Shown: positions 7,322 to 14,863 of the stretch, piece after piece
How the letters are laid out: each line of letters starts with the position of its first letter
Numbering within the stretch: the first letter of the stretch is position 1
NCBI GenBank assembly: GCA_031177355.1
Contig: JAPSGR010000018.1
Coordinates: forward strand, 1-36,692
Direction: 5' to 3'
Length of the DNA stretch: 36,692 bases
Origin: Candidatus Nitrosocosmicus sp.
Lineage (GTDB): Archaea > Thermoproteota > Nitrososphaeria > Nitrososphaerales > Nitrososphaeraceae
Notes under the pieces: generated by a model
Seen by the model: the letters and a program-made list of their open reading frames with translations, nothing else
Told to the model about the DNA's origin: nothing
Database searches by the model: none
Translations under genes and position numbers: made by a program

Positions 7322-7600
7322 CTATTGTCCATACAAATTAAGGCCAGTATTTTCGCTTGATGATATATCTCCAGAATTACATGAATTTATTATCGTAGCA
7401 TTAGGTGGAGCATAACAATAAGAACCTTGAGAGGAGCTTTGGGAGCTAGTTATGTAACTGTCCTGAGGGGCAACGGGATTACTAACATCAAACTCGATAT
7501 AAGCATACAATATACTAGTTGGCACGTTTGAAATAGATACTGCAAGTAGTACAGCGACTAAAGTAAGCACTAATGGAATCTTTAATGAAAATTTATTCAT
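7322..7600 (-). CDS. Small secreted Ser/Gln-rich protein C, 92 aa
   Basis: This is the third small secreted protein of the cluster. A signal peptide (KIPLVLTLVAVLLAVSI, about 7-23) ends near LYAY. The mature part carries SSQSSSQGSYC and INSCNSGD, two cysteines (C62, C74) that could pair, and the ending NTGLNLYGQ. The Gln-x-Ser spacing, the paired cysteines, the SG(D/E)-S-x-N layout and the terminal GQ resemble proteins A and B, although overall identity is low. AT-rich TATA candidates lie at 7613-7628. It lies about 550 bases upstream of protein B on the same strand, too far for a tight operon. The function is unknown; a surface or matrix role is inferred from secretion and composition. Confidence 0.7.
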   Translation of the reverse strand: MNKFSLKIPLVLTLVAVLLAVSISNVPTSILYAYIEFDVSNPVAPQDSYITSSQSSSQGSYCYAPPNATIINSCNSGDISSSENTGLNLYGQ

Positions 7601-7951
7601 CTATTATATAATCAATATATCATATTTCGACATTATGTAACTTCCATCTGAATTTTTGTTATTGTAATTTATTTCATTAAATAAGAGGGTTAATTTGAGT
7701 GTACAGGGATAAAAGCCATCCTCCAAAGTTCTTGATAAAGTATTCCTAATTGAGATTTGTAATACTGAATCAAAGCAATTTACATGAGTTGTTATTTCAT
7801 GTATCATAAATTCAGATAAAACAAAAATCAGAAGATTTTGAATTATAATTAATTTACAAATCAAACATAAGATCAATTTTCCATTAGTCTAGTCACGCCA
7901 AGATGTCTACTTTTTTATTTTATGTATTCTTAAGTATGAAATGGTTTACTT
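7601..7951. other. Divergent promoter region of protein C and the primase
   Basis: AT-rich sequence holding the promoters of the minus-strand secreted protein and the plus-strand primase (T-rich/TATA-like stretch about 7912-7924). A minus-strand frame at 7604-7876 has no support as a gene. Confidence 0.45.
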
Positions 7952-8995
7952 ATGATTGAGGACGACATACGATATATTCTATCTCATTTCGATAGACAAG
8001 AATTCTTGTTTCCCCGATCTATTATGACATCCAAGACAAAGGGTCAAACTTTTGTTGATTCGGAAGAACAAATGATCGAATACTTTAAGGAATCTAACTT
8101 TGTTGATTGTAGAATTAATGGGTACCCCTTCCATGATGAAACAGAGAGAAGAAAGTTGTATCCAAGCTTTATTTTTATAGACTTGGATTTATCATTATGT
8201 TCTACTTGTAAATATCCAATTAGGAAGTTAGATTACATACTAAAACAAACTACGAAGAAAATAGAAGAGAAAATCGACGGTCATCCTACGATCCTTTGGA
8301 CTGGAGGTGGCTATCATATTTATCAACCAATGAAAATTGTCACTAAGGATGGACAAAAGCGGCCTTTAGAAGCTTTTAAAGAATTTGAAGAATTCATTCC
8401 AATAGTAAGAAATGATTTAACCACTGAAATTATTCGTTTTGCTGCAAAATACTTTACTGATGGTAAAGGAGATCCAAAGCATAATCCTTCTATCTATTCA
8501 TGTTTAGTTCGTTTTCCGGGAACAGTTAATTCAAAGTATAATGAAACAGTAAAAATGATCCAACCATGGGATGGTAAAGAGGCTATAGCAAACACTTTGG
8601 TGTTGCCTTTCATTGACCATTTAACTCAATTAAGAATTGAAGCAGAGAGATTAAGAAAGAGATACGAGATAACTAGACCCATAGCAGATAACAGGAAAAT
8701 AGTGTGGATAGAAAAGTTACTTGATACTCCAATTTATGACCACAGATACTTTTGTTTATGGCATATTTTGATACCGTATCTTAAAAACATTAGAGGATTA
8801 TCACATAATGAAATAATCATCATATTGACAGAATGGTTAGATAAATGTAATAAGTTATACAAAGTTAAGTGGAAATATCCACAAAGGATTAAGCAACAAT
8901 TAAGATATGATAAAGGCTATCCACCTATCAGTTTAGAAAATTTAAAGAAAGAGAATTTTGAATTATACATGTTACTGCAAAATTCGATGAGTTAA
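7952..8995 (+). CDS. Stand-alone archaeo-eukaryotic primase (PrimPol-like)
   Basis: AEP-superfamily proteins make RNA or DNA primers and in mobile elements often replace the host primase. The three catalytic motifs are visible: FIDLDL (75-80; metal-binding D77 and D79), TGGGYHIY (117-124; the sxH nucleotide-binding motif) and a later acidic D170 in YFTDGKG. LVRFPGTVNSK (185-195) is the 'RxPGTxNxK' segment typical of PrimPol-type enzymes. A C-terminal region of about 110 residues is helical, with a PriCT-like winged-helix look. At 347 residues it is complete for a stand-alone primase and is not the PriS subunit of the chromosomal primase. No helicase, polymerase or integrase lies beside it. 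Nearby are a GNAT pseudogene, tRNA-Val and its duplicated 5' piece, so it may be a relic or domesticated gene of an integrated element. Confidence 0.8.
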   Translation: MIEDDIRYILSHFDRQEFLFPRSIMTSKTKGQTFVDSEEQMIEYFKESNFVDCRINGYPFHDETERRKLYPSFIFIDLDLSLCSTCKYPIRKLDYILKQTTKKIEEKIDGHPTILWTGGGYHIYQPMKIVTKDGQKRPLEAFKEFEEFIPIVRNDLTTEIIRFAAKYFTDGKGDPKHNPSIYSCLVRFPGTVNSKYNETVKMIQPWDGKEAIANTLVLPFIDHLTQLRIEAERLRKRYEITRPIADNRKIVWIEKLLDTPIYDHRYFCLWHILIPYLKNIRGLSHNEIIIILTEWLDKCNKLYKVKWKYPQRIKQQLRYDKGYPPISLENLKKENFELYMLLQNSMS

Positions 8996-9134
8996 CTTCA
9001 GCTTGTAAATTAACGCCGTTTTGTTTATCGATCTTGTATATTACACCTTTTGGAATACTTGTAGAAACATTTTTTCCGAATATATACTATCAGACTTGCA
9101 TGAATGGTATTAGTTTAACCTTTTTATGTCAAAG

Positions 9135-9500
9135 CTAGTTATACCGGTGTAAATTTCTAATATTTTTATGGCCTATAGATAATTCATATCTTTTAATATC
9201 TTGCAAGGCGTCTTCAATTGATTTCATTAGTTTTATCCCTATACCTTGATTCTGATATTACGGATATACAATTAATCTTTTAATAAAAACAGTATCGTGG
9301 ACATTAGAATCTTTAACTGATCCGACTATATCATCATTGTATATTGCTTTGAGAAAAAGAGATTCTGAAAATTTTATTATTTCATTTAGAGTTTGTAGTA
9401 ACGGTGGAGAAATATCGAAATCGTTATAAATATCTGCTTCAGTCCTAAAATATTGATTATGCAATAATAATATATCTTTAATCCTCAATAGTTGTTTTTG
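9135..9500 (-). pseudogene. Broken GNAT N-acetyltransferase
   Basis: GNAT enzymes move an acetyl group from acetyl-CoA to an amine. The first part reads HNQYFRTEADIYNDFDISPP, then LKAIYNDDIVGSV and FIKRLIVYP, the normal first half of a GNAT. A TAA (9258-9260) then interrupts it, and the same frame continues as YQNQGIGIKLMKSIEDALQD, which is the acetyl-CoA-binding motif A (Q-x-x-G-x-G). Reading then runs through LSIGHKNIRN to a TAG at 9135-9137, short of the usual C-terminal beta strands. The 5' end also lacks a proper start: the frame opens at a TAA (9501-9503), and TTG 9488 is the only candidate. One nonsense mutation and truncated ends make it a pseudogene, unless the stop is a sequencing error. 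Confidence 0.75.
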
Positions 9501-9911
9501 TTATTTTTATAGAAGTCATCATTCTGCTTTCATTTATCAATTAAAATAATCTATATCCTGATAAGCTCTTTGTTTCCTAATTTATATTATACCGCATTTA
9601 GTAAGATGCGGAATAGCACTAAAACATTACCAGACGATCTTATGAGAAGCAGTAAGACTGACTTCAACTCGCTCTCAGAGCCGAAATAAAAGAAATGATG
9701 CGAAAATGCATATCAAGAAGCCCTGAAAACCTTCTTAAGGCTTTCAACTCAATTAAAAAGAATAACAATCACAAATATTATATTAAGAACAAAAATGGAG
9801 ATAAAGATAGTATAAGGGCCGGTGGTCTAGCCTAGGTATCGGTTAGTATAGAAAAGAGTTTCTATTTTTTTAAACAATATCCTCATGTATTTAAAAAAAT
9901 GAAAAGAATAT
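9501..9911. other. Intergenic stretch with a tRNA-Val 5' remnant
   Basis: No gene is seen. It contains a small hairpin (CCGCAT 9592-9597 with ATGCGG 9606-9611) and the copied upstream region and first 18 bases of tRNA-Val at 9767-9833. Confidence 0.5.
9767..9833 (+). repeat. Duplicated tRNA-Val promoter and 5' end
   Basis: This segment matches 11022-11087 with about five differences. It includes the AT-rich upstream region and the first 18 bases of tRNA-Val (9816-9833, identical in both). After base 9833 the similarity stops, so no anticodon arm or T-arm is present. It is a dead partial copy lying 1254 bases before the intact gene. Confidence 0.85.
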
Positions 9912-10511
9912 CTATCTTTGAGATCCATCATCTAGGGGTAGGTTTTCATTGTTACTATCGTCTGATGTTTGTTGTTCTAGGACGGTTGGATTTTGTGGTA
10001 CAGCATCTATCAAATTAGGATTTGAAGATAAAGAATTCTCTGATTCGCCATTTTGGTTATTTGACGAATCTTCTAGTTGTTCTAATGTGCCTACATTACC
10101 AAGTGGGACACGTTGGTCAGTGACCGGAGACTGGGGATTTGGTTGTTTGGCATCATCTATAACTATGTCACCTTCAGGAACAACATTTCCTTTGTAAGGT
10201 GGCGGCATATAACCTACTAGATGCTTCTCACCACAATTATTTGTCACATCACCTGTTTTTATATCGATATCACAATGCTGACAGTATCTAATTTCTATTC
10301 CTTCTTCATCACTTTCATACCAGCAACAGGTAACAACTAGAGCTGCTGGATTATCCTCACATTTACCACCACTAAAATTCGGGTCTTGAGGAACTGCATT
10401 TGCATACGATATGGGAATATATAAGGTCAAAGCGATTGAAAATATTAGAGTTATTATTCTCATATTGGATTTTGCGTCTGTTTGGGTAATAATGGTATTA
10501 ACCACATTCAT
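9912..10511 (-). CDS. Secreted cysteine-containing protein, 199 aa
   Basis: The function is not recognised. A hydrophobic stretch MRIITLIFSIALTLYIPISY (17-36) followed by ANA gives a likely signal peptide cleaved near residue 39. The mature N-terminal half has six cysteines (C51, C62, C63, C77, C80, C93), with a WYESDEEG...YCQHC core. This compact disulphide or metal-binding domain resembles thaumarchaeal secreted proteins of unknown role. The C-terminal half is low complexity, rich in Asn, Ser, Pro, Gln and Asp, and probably unstructured. ATG 10511 is preferred because a TATAAAT box at 10536-10542 lies about 28 nt upstream; ATG 10463 would give a more ordinary signal peptide length. It lies between the partial and intact tRNA-Val copies. 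Confidence 0.75.
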   Translation of the reverse strand: MNVVNTIITQTDAKSNMRIITLIFSIALTLYIPISYANAVPQDPNFSGGKCEDNPAALVVTCCWYESDEEGIEIRYCQHCDIDIKTGDVTNNCGEKHLVGYMPPPYKGNVVPEGDIVIDDAKQPNPQSPVTDQRVPLGNVGTLEQLEDSSNNQNGESENSLSSNPNLIDAVPQNPTVLEQQTSDDSNNENLPLDDGSQR

Positions 10512-11021
10512 GGTCCTGGAGATAAGTATATAAGATTTATACCAAAATTCTAATACTCTTGTATTCTCATAATTTGCGTTTTAGTGTATTTAATCTAGTC
10601 AAATTGGGCATTATAAAGGCTTAAACCCAGAATGATAAACATAATGCTTTTGGCAATTTCTCAACAATTTAGATATCAATTCTTTCAAAATCAGAGATGC
10701 TGTCCCTTCAGGGTCAAAAGCAAGTATCAAAGTCATATAAATATAAGCTCAAAAGTATATTAAAGAAAAAGGTTGTAAACTGACCATACAAAGATTTGCC
10801 ACTTCTATCATCTATAATTCCAAACCAATTAGACCTTATAAAATCAGTAAGAATCAAAACACGAAAGTAGGTTCACATAATCTTACCTTAACAGTAAGAT
10901 TTATCAGAAAATGAATCAGTTAAGCACTTTTAAAAGGTCAATCTGTAGAAATAGTCTTTCAGGACCATCAAATGACAACACTATCCTAGGCAAGTTTCTG
11001 AAGGCCAATAAAATGGCCGAT
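10512..11021. other. Intergenic stretch with a hairpin
   Basis: No gene is recognised. AATCTTAC (10879-10886) pairs with GTAAGATT (10894-10901) around a 7-nt loop, and GGCCA/TGGCC (about 11003-11018) forms a smaller hairpin before the tRNA promoter. A small RNA is possible, but C and D boxes were not convincingly found. Confidence 0.4.
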
Positions 11022-11030
11022 AATCACAAA

Positions 11031-11040
11031 TTATATATTA
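11031..11040 (+). promoter_or_regulatory. TATA box of tRNA-Val
   Basis: TTATATATTA is centred about 34 nt before the mature 5' end of the tRNA, predicting a short leader. The same element, slightly altered, precedes the truncated copy at 9816. Confidence 0.55.
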
Positions 11041-11069
11041 AGAACAAAAATGAAGACAAAGATAGTATA

Positions 11070-11144
11070 GGGCCGGTGGTCTAGCCTGGTTAAGATACCG
11101 CCTTGACATGGCGGGGGTCGTTGGTTCGAATCCGACTCGGCCCA
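11070..11144 (+). tRNA. tRNA-Val (anticodon GAC)
   Basis: All parts fold. The acceptor GGGCCGG (11070-11076) pairs with TCGGCCC (11137-11143; one G-U) with discriminator A at 11144. The anticodon stem CCGCC/GGCGG holds loop TTGACAT with anticodon GAC, and the T-arm is GTTGG-TTCGAAT-CCGAC. There is no intron and CCA is not encoded. T-rich sequence follows and may terminate transcription. Confidence 0.97.
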
Positions 11145-11506
11145 TGTAAAATTTGTATTGTTTCTATAGACTTGATAGACTTATTTGACAACATAAAAGC
11201 TGTATTTATATTATATCGAATTTCCATGTTTGATGAGGCTTAAATAATTTAGTATATTGTTTTTGTATTACAGTATACTGCTTTTCTAAACTTGGTGAAT
11301 AGTAAAGATTGCATGTAATACAGTGTAAACCAACCTTCTAAAATGATTTTATAGATCTTAATCTGACATGGCTGAATTAAACCTCCTATGACAAAGTTGA
11401 CACCTAGTCAATGTTGTACGATAGTAAAATTATTATTTGATCTTTGAGTAGTACCATAATCTTTGTAAGATAATCATATTACACGGTGTTCAAAGGAAAT
11501 GAAGTA

Positions 11507-11549
11507 AGGGATTTGAACTCGCTCAAAGCTCTTTAAAGTTCAAATCCCT
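11507..11549. repeat. 13-bp inverted repeat with T-loop-like arms
   Basis: AGGGATTTGAACT (11507-11519) is the exact reverse complement of 11537-11549, with a 17-nt loop. Each arm contains GTTCAAATCC on one strand, which is the T-loop sequence of many archaeal tRNAs. The 5-bp T-stem is not conserved, so this is not a tRNA. Confidence 0.8.
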
Positions 11550-11935
11550 AAAATGAAAGGAAGAGAGCTCAATCCCTCATTGCACTAGTTTACTCACACC
11601 CGGATTTCGGAAGATCCTAAATTTGCAATATTAATTGTTTTGTTCAAATGAAAATTGTAACTATAGTGAAATATAATTATCGATTTACGGTGTTTTTAAA
11701 CACATTATAATAGTAATAATTACCCCCACAATAATTTCAAAATGGTCTTGTATTATAGTCCTCCCTCCAAGTCGCTCATGCAATACCCGATATTGTAGTA
11801 ATATTCGTCAGACAGCCAATTTCCCTTCTTGTTTAAGAGTCGGTGATTATTAGTAGATTGATACTAAGAGTATTTTTAATCAATTATTACTTGTAAAGCT
11901 TTATGTAATTACATTATTGCAAGATTCTGCATTGG

Positions 11936-11993
11936 CTAGGTAAACTTAATAACTAAAATTTAGGCATTTATGACGAATTAAGCATTTACCTAG
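11936..11993. repeat. 15/17-bp imperfect inverted repeat
   Basis: CTAGGTAAACTTAAT (11936-11950) pairs with 11977-11993, leaving a 2-nt bulge and a 26-nt spacer. All 15 left-arm bases are paired. It could be a small hairpin element, a footprint of a mobile element or an RNA structure. No target-site duplication is obvious. Confidence 0.75.
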
Positions 11994-12141
11994 TTTGAAT
12001 TGTCATTACTCTTAAGTGATTATATATGATGTTCATAAATAGCAATTACTAGGGTTTCAATAAGAACAACTTCAGTTTCACTCATGTGTATAGTAGTGCT
12101 TATCTAACTATAACGGTGACAATGATTAATTTAAAAATTGA

Positions 12142-12518
12142 ACAATCGATGGCGTAAGAGAAGGAGATTATGCAAGTGATCGAAAAGCACCTGTCGACAT
12201 AGAAGGTGAGAACATATACTTCTCCTGGGGGACTAACAATACCATAAATAACAATGAAGAGGTATGTTTAGAGCATCTACAAATGGCGGGCAAACATTTG
12301 GAGACAAGACAAACCTTTCAAATACGAGTGATGCTGATTCAACAAGAATAGAAGTAAAGGGAGAAGGAAGCACAGTAGTTGTTAGCTGGTGGGAGACAAA
12401 CCAGACAAGCGATATCCCAGTAGCAAGAATCAGCAACGATGCATGTAATACCTTTGGATCGATAATAATGCTTGGACAAAATGGAACTCTTGGCAGTATC
12501 GATGACGGAGGAGACTAA
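12142..12518 (+). pseudogene. Frameshifted BNR/sialidase-like beta-propeller fragment
   Basis: Two frames make one protein: up to about 12262 the reading is VDIEGENIYFSWGTNNTINN and then NEEV. One base is then missing and the frame beginning ATG 12264 continues as FRASTNGGQTFGDKTNLSNT, later VVVSWWETNQTSDIPVARIS and GTLGSIDDGG. The S-T-N-G-G-Q-T-F box is the Asp-box (BNR) type motif of sialidase-like propellers, and the alternating 'NIYFSWG...FRAS' and 'VVVSWWE...ARIS' units look like two propeller blades. Such proteins are normally several hundred residues and secreted. Here only about 125 codons remain, with no signal peptide, a frameshift and an early stop, so it is a gene relic. The fragment could be re-expressed from ATG 12264, but this is unlikely. 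Confidence 0.75.
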
Positions 12519-12644
12519 ATTAATGATAATTTCGTTTACACAACTTGTCCAAATAAGGTTAAAATGGATTTATTTGGATATGTGTGATGAAAATCAAGTT
12601 TTAAACTATGTATGCTATTAAGGAATATGTACATTAGTATTTGA

Positions 12645-12935
12645 ATGAGATCACAGGATACTTCAGAGGAGATCAAGCGCTTGTCTTATGCATTTATCAA
12701 ATTTTTGATTGAAAAAACGGGTGGTGAATTGAATATGCCCAAAAAATTTGTTGATATATATAATGACGCTTGTACAGAACAAAGCGGCAGTAACAACCCA
12801 TATGAAGAGAACATGGAGCTAAGACAGCATGTTCGAGATAACTTACTTGAAAACGGTTATATCTTTGTTGACCCAAAAGACGTCGATTCTATCTTTTTAA
12901 CACAAAAGGCCATAGATGAGTATGCAGACTATTAG
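12645..12935 (+). CDS. Small soluble hypothetical protein, 96 aa
   Basis: The function is not recognised. The chain is charged and mostly helical. It begins SEEIKRLSYAFIKFLIEKTG (8-27) and ends YIFVDPKDVDSIFLTQKAID, which looks like a compact winged-helix-type fold with the closing 'LTxKAxDEY' typical of archaeal DNA-binding proteins. The reading frame is intact, without cysteines or membrane segments. Its ATG is about 125 bases after the BNR pseudogene. No clear TATA box at the ideal distance was found. Intact coding between pieces of debris suggests it is under selection. It could be an orphan regulator, but this is inference from secondary-structure impression only. Confidence 0.65.
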   Translation: MRSQDTSEEIKRLSYAFIKFLIEKTGGELNMPKKFVDIYNDACTEQSGSNNPYEENMELRQHVRDNLLENGYIFVDPKDVDSIFLTQKAIDEYADY

Positions 12936-13005
12936 GGAACTTTGATATTGTGGTTTTTGTCATTGTTAAACATGATATTCATTTTATATTCTTAGGAATA
13001 CATAA

Positions 13006-13110
13006 AAAGTATTACAAGACAAACTTGATGACCTTGAAGTAGTTCATGGTATGGAGGGACTCGGTGAATGGACAGAAAGAGAAATGCCGACTTTAAAATT
13101 TGCATCATAG
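13006..13110 (+). pseudogene. Short coding remnant of unknown origin
   Basis: A 34-codon frame after an in-frame TAA reads VLQDKLDDLEVVHGMEGLGE followed by WTEREMPTLKFAS and TAG. It has no start codon, but the pattern is strongly protein-like, suggesting the C-terminal end of a lost gene. The family is not identified. Confidence 0.35.
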
Positions 13111-13269
13111 AAATTATCAACAGACAGCTACCAAACTTCCCCCCTATACCTCTTTTTCACGTATAGATTTAATGAAATTAGTTATTAGATTGCAGATAAA
13201 GGCAAACCGGTAATTTTTGAGATGTAGTGATTAGTATCAGAGAAAGACGTGTCCTTTCTATATTGACAA

Positions 13270-13442
13270 TCTAAGGATGATCGTCATATTGGAAATGATG
13301 TAAAATTAAGAAAAGTGCTCTGGCAATATCAGACAATGGTTATAGAGTTCTGAGACCCGCATCCATAATACTTTCCTATCATCTATACGCAGATATCTTT
13401 CATATATCGACGCCAGACAGATATGAAATCTTAAAGGTTTGA
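13270..13442 (+). pseudogene. Frameshifted remnant, possibly a glycosyltransferase N-terminus
   Basis: The frame up to about 13311 reads KDDRHIGNDVKLRK. After a one-base slip it continues SALAISDNGYRVLRPASIIL and ends STPDRYEILKV before TGA (13440-13442). The 'D-x-R...ND-x-K-x-R-K-S-A-L-A-x-x-D-x-G-Y-x-V' pattern resembles the first strand-helix unit of GT4-type glycosyltransferases. No start or body remains. The assignment is tentative. Confidence 0.3.
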
Positions 13443-13601
13443 GTTTTGTTTATTCAGCCTATATTAAAAACTATATTCATCTAAAAAGTATTTTAGCAAA
13501 AGCGTGGTATTAATGATGTTTCTGATTAAATCATAATAACAAACACAATGAATCTCTATTAAATCCAATAGGGTTAAAATGACTAACTGAGTTCCGTCAT
13601 G

Positions 13602-13769
13602 ATGGTTTCTCAGAAGTATTCAAGGCCATACTTGTTAATTTGGAATATTTTTAGACATCTCAAGGTTAAAGGTATCTTACCCATAGCTGTCACTAGGATT
13701 GAATCATCTCAACTAGAGATACCTAAATTTGACGTCGCCAAAACTTTTGGTATTTTGAAACAACTCTAA
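13602..13769 (+). CDS. Possible 55-aa small protein or gene remnant
   Basis: An ATG-initiated frame reads MVSQKYSRPYLLIWNIFRHL, then KGILPIAVTRIESSQLEIPK, and ends FGILKQL. The composition is protein-like, with a hydrophobic N-terminal third, but no family is recognised and no TATA box at the right distance is evident. It ends 14 bases before the convergent stop at 13784. It may be a relic like its neighbours and not an active gene. Confidence 0.3.
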   Translation: MVSQKYSRPYLLIWNIFRHLKVKGILPIAVTRIESSQLEIPKFDVAKTFGILKQL

Positions 13770-13783
13770 ATCATTCAAATTAT

Positions 13784-14863
13784 TCAAGGGATTAAGAACT
13801 GGATTGTTTCAGGTCGTTTGACAGGACTGTTTTCTCCAAACGTATATTGATTATAGTCATCGCCATAATCGACATTTACTTCAAAATCAGCCCCTACTGG
13901 CACTTCACTCGATTTGAATGTGAATGTTGTAGTTGTAGTTTCGCCTGCTGGGAAATATAATCCATACGCTGATTTGAAGATATTTTGTGGTTGATGATCT
14001 ACACTTATGGTAATACCGCCTGATATATCCTGTGGAGATTGATTGGTAACATGAACAATGACTCTAAATAATCCCGAGGTGGAGGGATCGTTGTCATCCA
14101 AATGACAAGACTCATAACCATCATCATAGCCTCTCATAAATTCGGAGGTATGGAAACTGGGACCTTTGCCTGGTTGATTTATGTATCTTTTTGAAGGGTC
14201 AGAGATTTTGGCATCAGAACAGCCATGATTATATCCAGATCTGTATGGTAAGTTGTTTGCAGTGTCATCATCCACTCTACATTCATCTAAGTTTGGGTGT
14301 TTTTGACAGACATAATCTTTGTATTCACAGGTTGGAAAATCGGGACTCATTATATAGCCAGGTTGACAAGGAACGTCGTCTGGAATACATCTTCCGCTTT
14401 CATCATCTTCATGGCTATGATATCCTTCTGGACATCGGTCATGAAAAGGAACACACTGCTCATCCTCATTCATACTAAAGCCTTCCGGACAGTTACCATT
14501 CTCATCTGGAGTGCATTTTGGTAAGGATGGATCAAACAAACAATCGCCATCAGGTTGCGTATTAGGAGATCCGCTCGATGGATTCAATTCACCATCTAAA
14601 TTTTGATTCTCGGTTGCGTCTGAATCTTTACTGGATGAATCATTCTCTGATATTAACTGTTCACCAGTATTTTCATTGCTTTCTTCAGATGAAGTTTCTG
14701 GAATAACTTGAATTACGTTGTCAGGTTGAGAATTGGTTTCATTGGTTTGTCCATTTACATTCAAGGTTGTAGTGAATGGCGCCAAAACAAGTGTCGATAA
14801 AACTATGAAAATTATAAGAATATGGACAAAATTTTGTAAATTTTTTCCTTTCAGACTAATCAA
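13784..14863 (-). CDS. Large secreted cysteine-rich protein, 359 aa
   Basis: A basic start (SLKGKN) and the hydrophobic stretch FVHILIIFIVLSTLVLAPF (12-30) form a signal peptide. Next comes an acidic Ser/Asn/Glu-rich linker (about 37-105). A cysteine-rich region (about 107-200) follows with repeated C-P-E-G-(F/Y) units such as NCPEGFSMNEDEQC, DRCPEGYHSHEDD and PCQPGYIM, spaced like EGF/TIL-type disulphide modules. The block GYNHGCSDAKISDP...GYDDGYESC (about 210-255) is a further Cys-containing module. The end (about 266-359) is beta-rich, Ig-like: LFRVIVHVTNQSP and YFPAGETTTTTFTF. The protein is probably anchored or shed at the cell surface; its ligand is unknown. The start is TTG (14863). 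A TATATA element at 14881-14886 is about 20 nt upstream, slightly short, so the start could be a few codons off. Confidence 0.8.
   Translation of the reverse strand: MISLKGKNLQNFVHILIIFIVLSTLVLAPFTTTLNVNGQTNETNSQPDNVIQVIPETSSEESNENTGEQLISENDSSSKDSDATENQNLDGELNPSSGSPNTQPDGDCLFDPSLPKCTPDENGNCPEGFSMNEDEQCVPFHDRCPEGYHSHEDDESGRCIPDDVPCQPGYIMSPDFPTCEYKDYVCQKHPNLDECRVDDDTANNLPYRSGYNHGCSDAKISDPSKRYINQPGKGPSFHTSEFMRGYDDGYESCHLDDNDPSTSGLFRVIVHVTNQSPQDISGGITISVDHQPQNIFKSAYGLYFPAGETTTTTFTFKSSEVPVGADFEVNVDYGDDYNQYTFGENSPVKRPETIQFLIP

Larger units (their letters stand above)
11145..12141. other. Gene-free stretch with two inverted repeats
   Basis: No coding signal is convincing over about 1 kb. It contains the hairpins at 11507-11549 and 11936-11993, and otherwise AT-rich sequence that may be eroded DNA. 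Confidence 0.45.

Noticed and set aside
7150-7332. 60-codon minus-strand frame overlapping the end of secreted protein C
   Set aside because: The overlap with the stop codon suggests translational coupling, but the sequence is not protein-like and has no family features.
7604-7876. 90-codon minus-strand frame
   Set aside because: It fills the divergent promoter region between two supported genes and shows no conserved pattern.
9669-9760. Possible C/D box RNA (ATGATG and CTGA) before the tRNA-Val copy
   Set aside because: The boxes are not at the spacing of a full C-D'-C'-D RNA, and the C box deviates from RUGAUGA.
13784-14863. EGF-like domain assignment for the secreted Cys-rich protein
   Set aside because: The cysteine spacing is only partly EGF-like, so a named domain would be over-claiming; described as a Cys-rich region instead.
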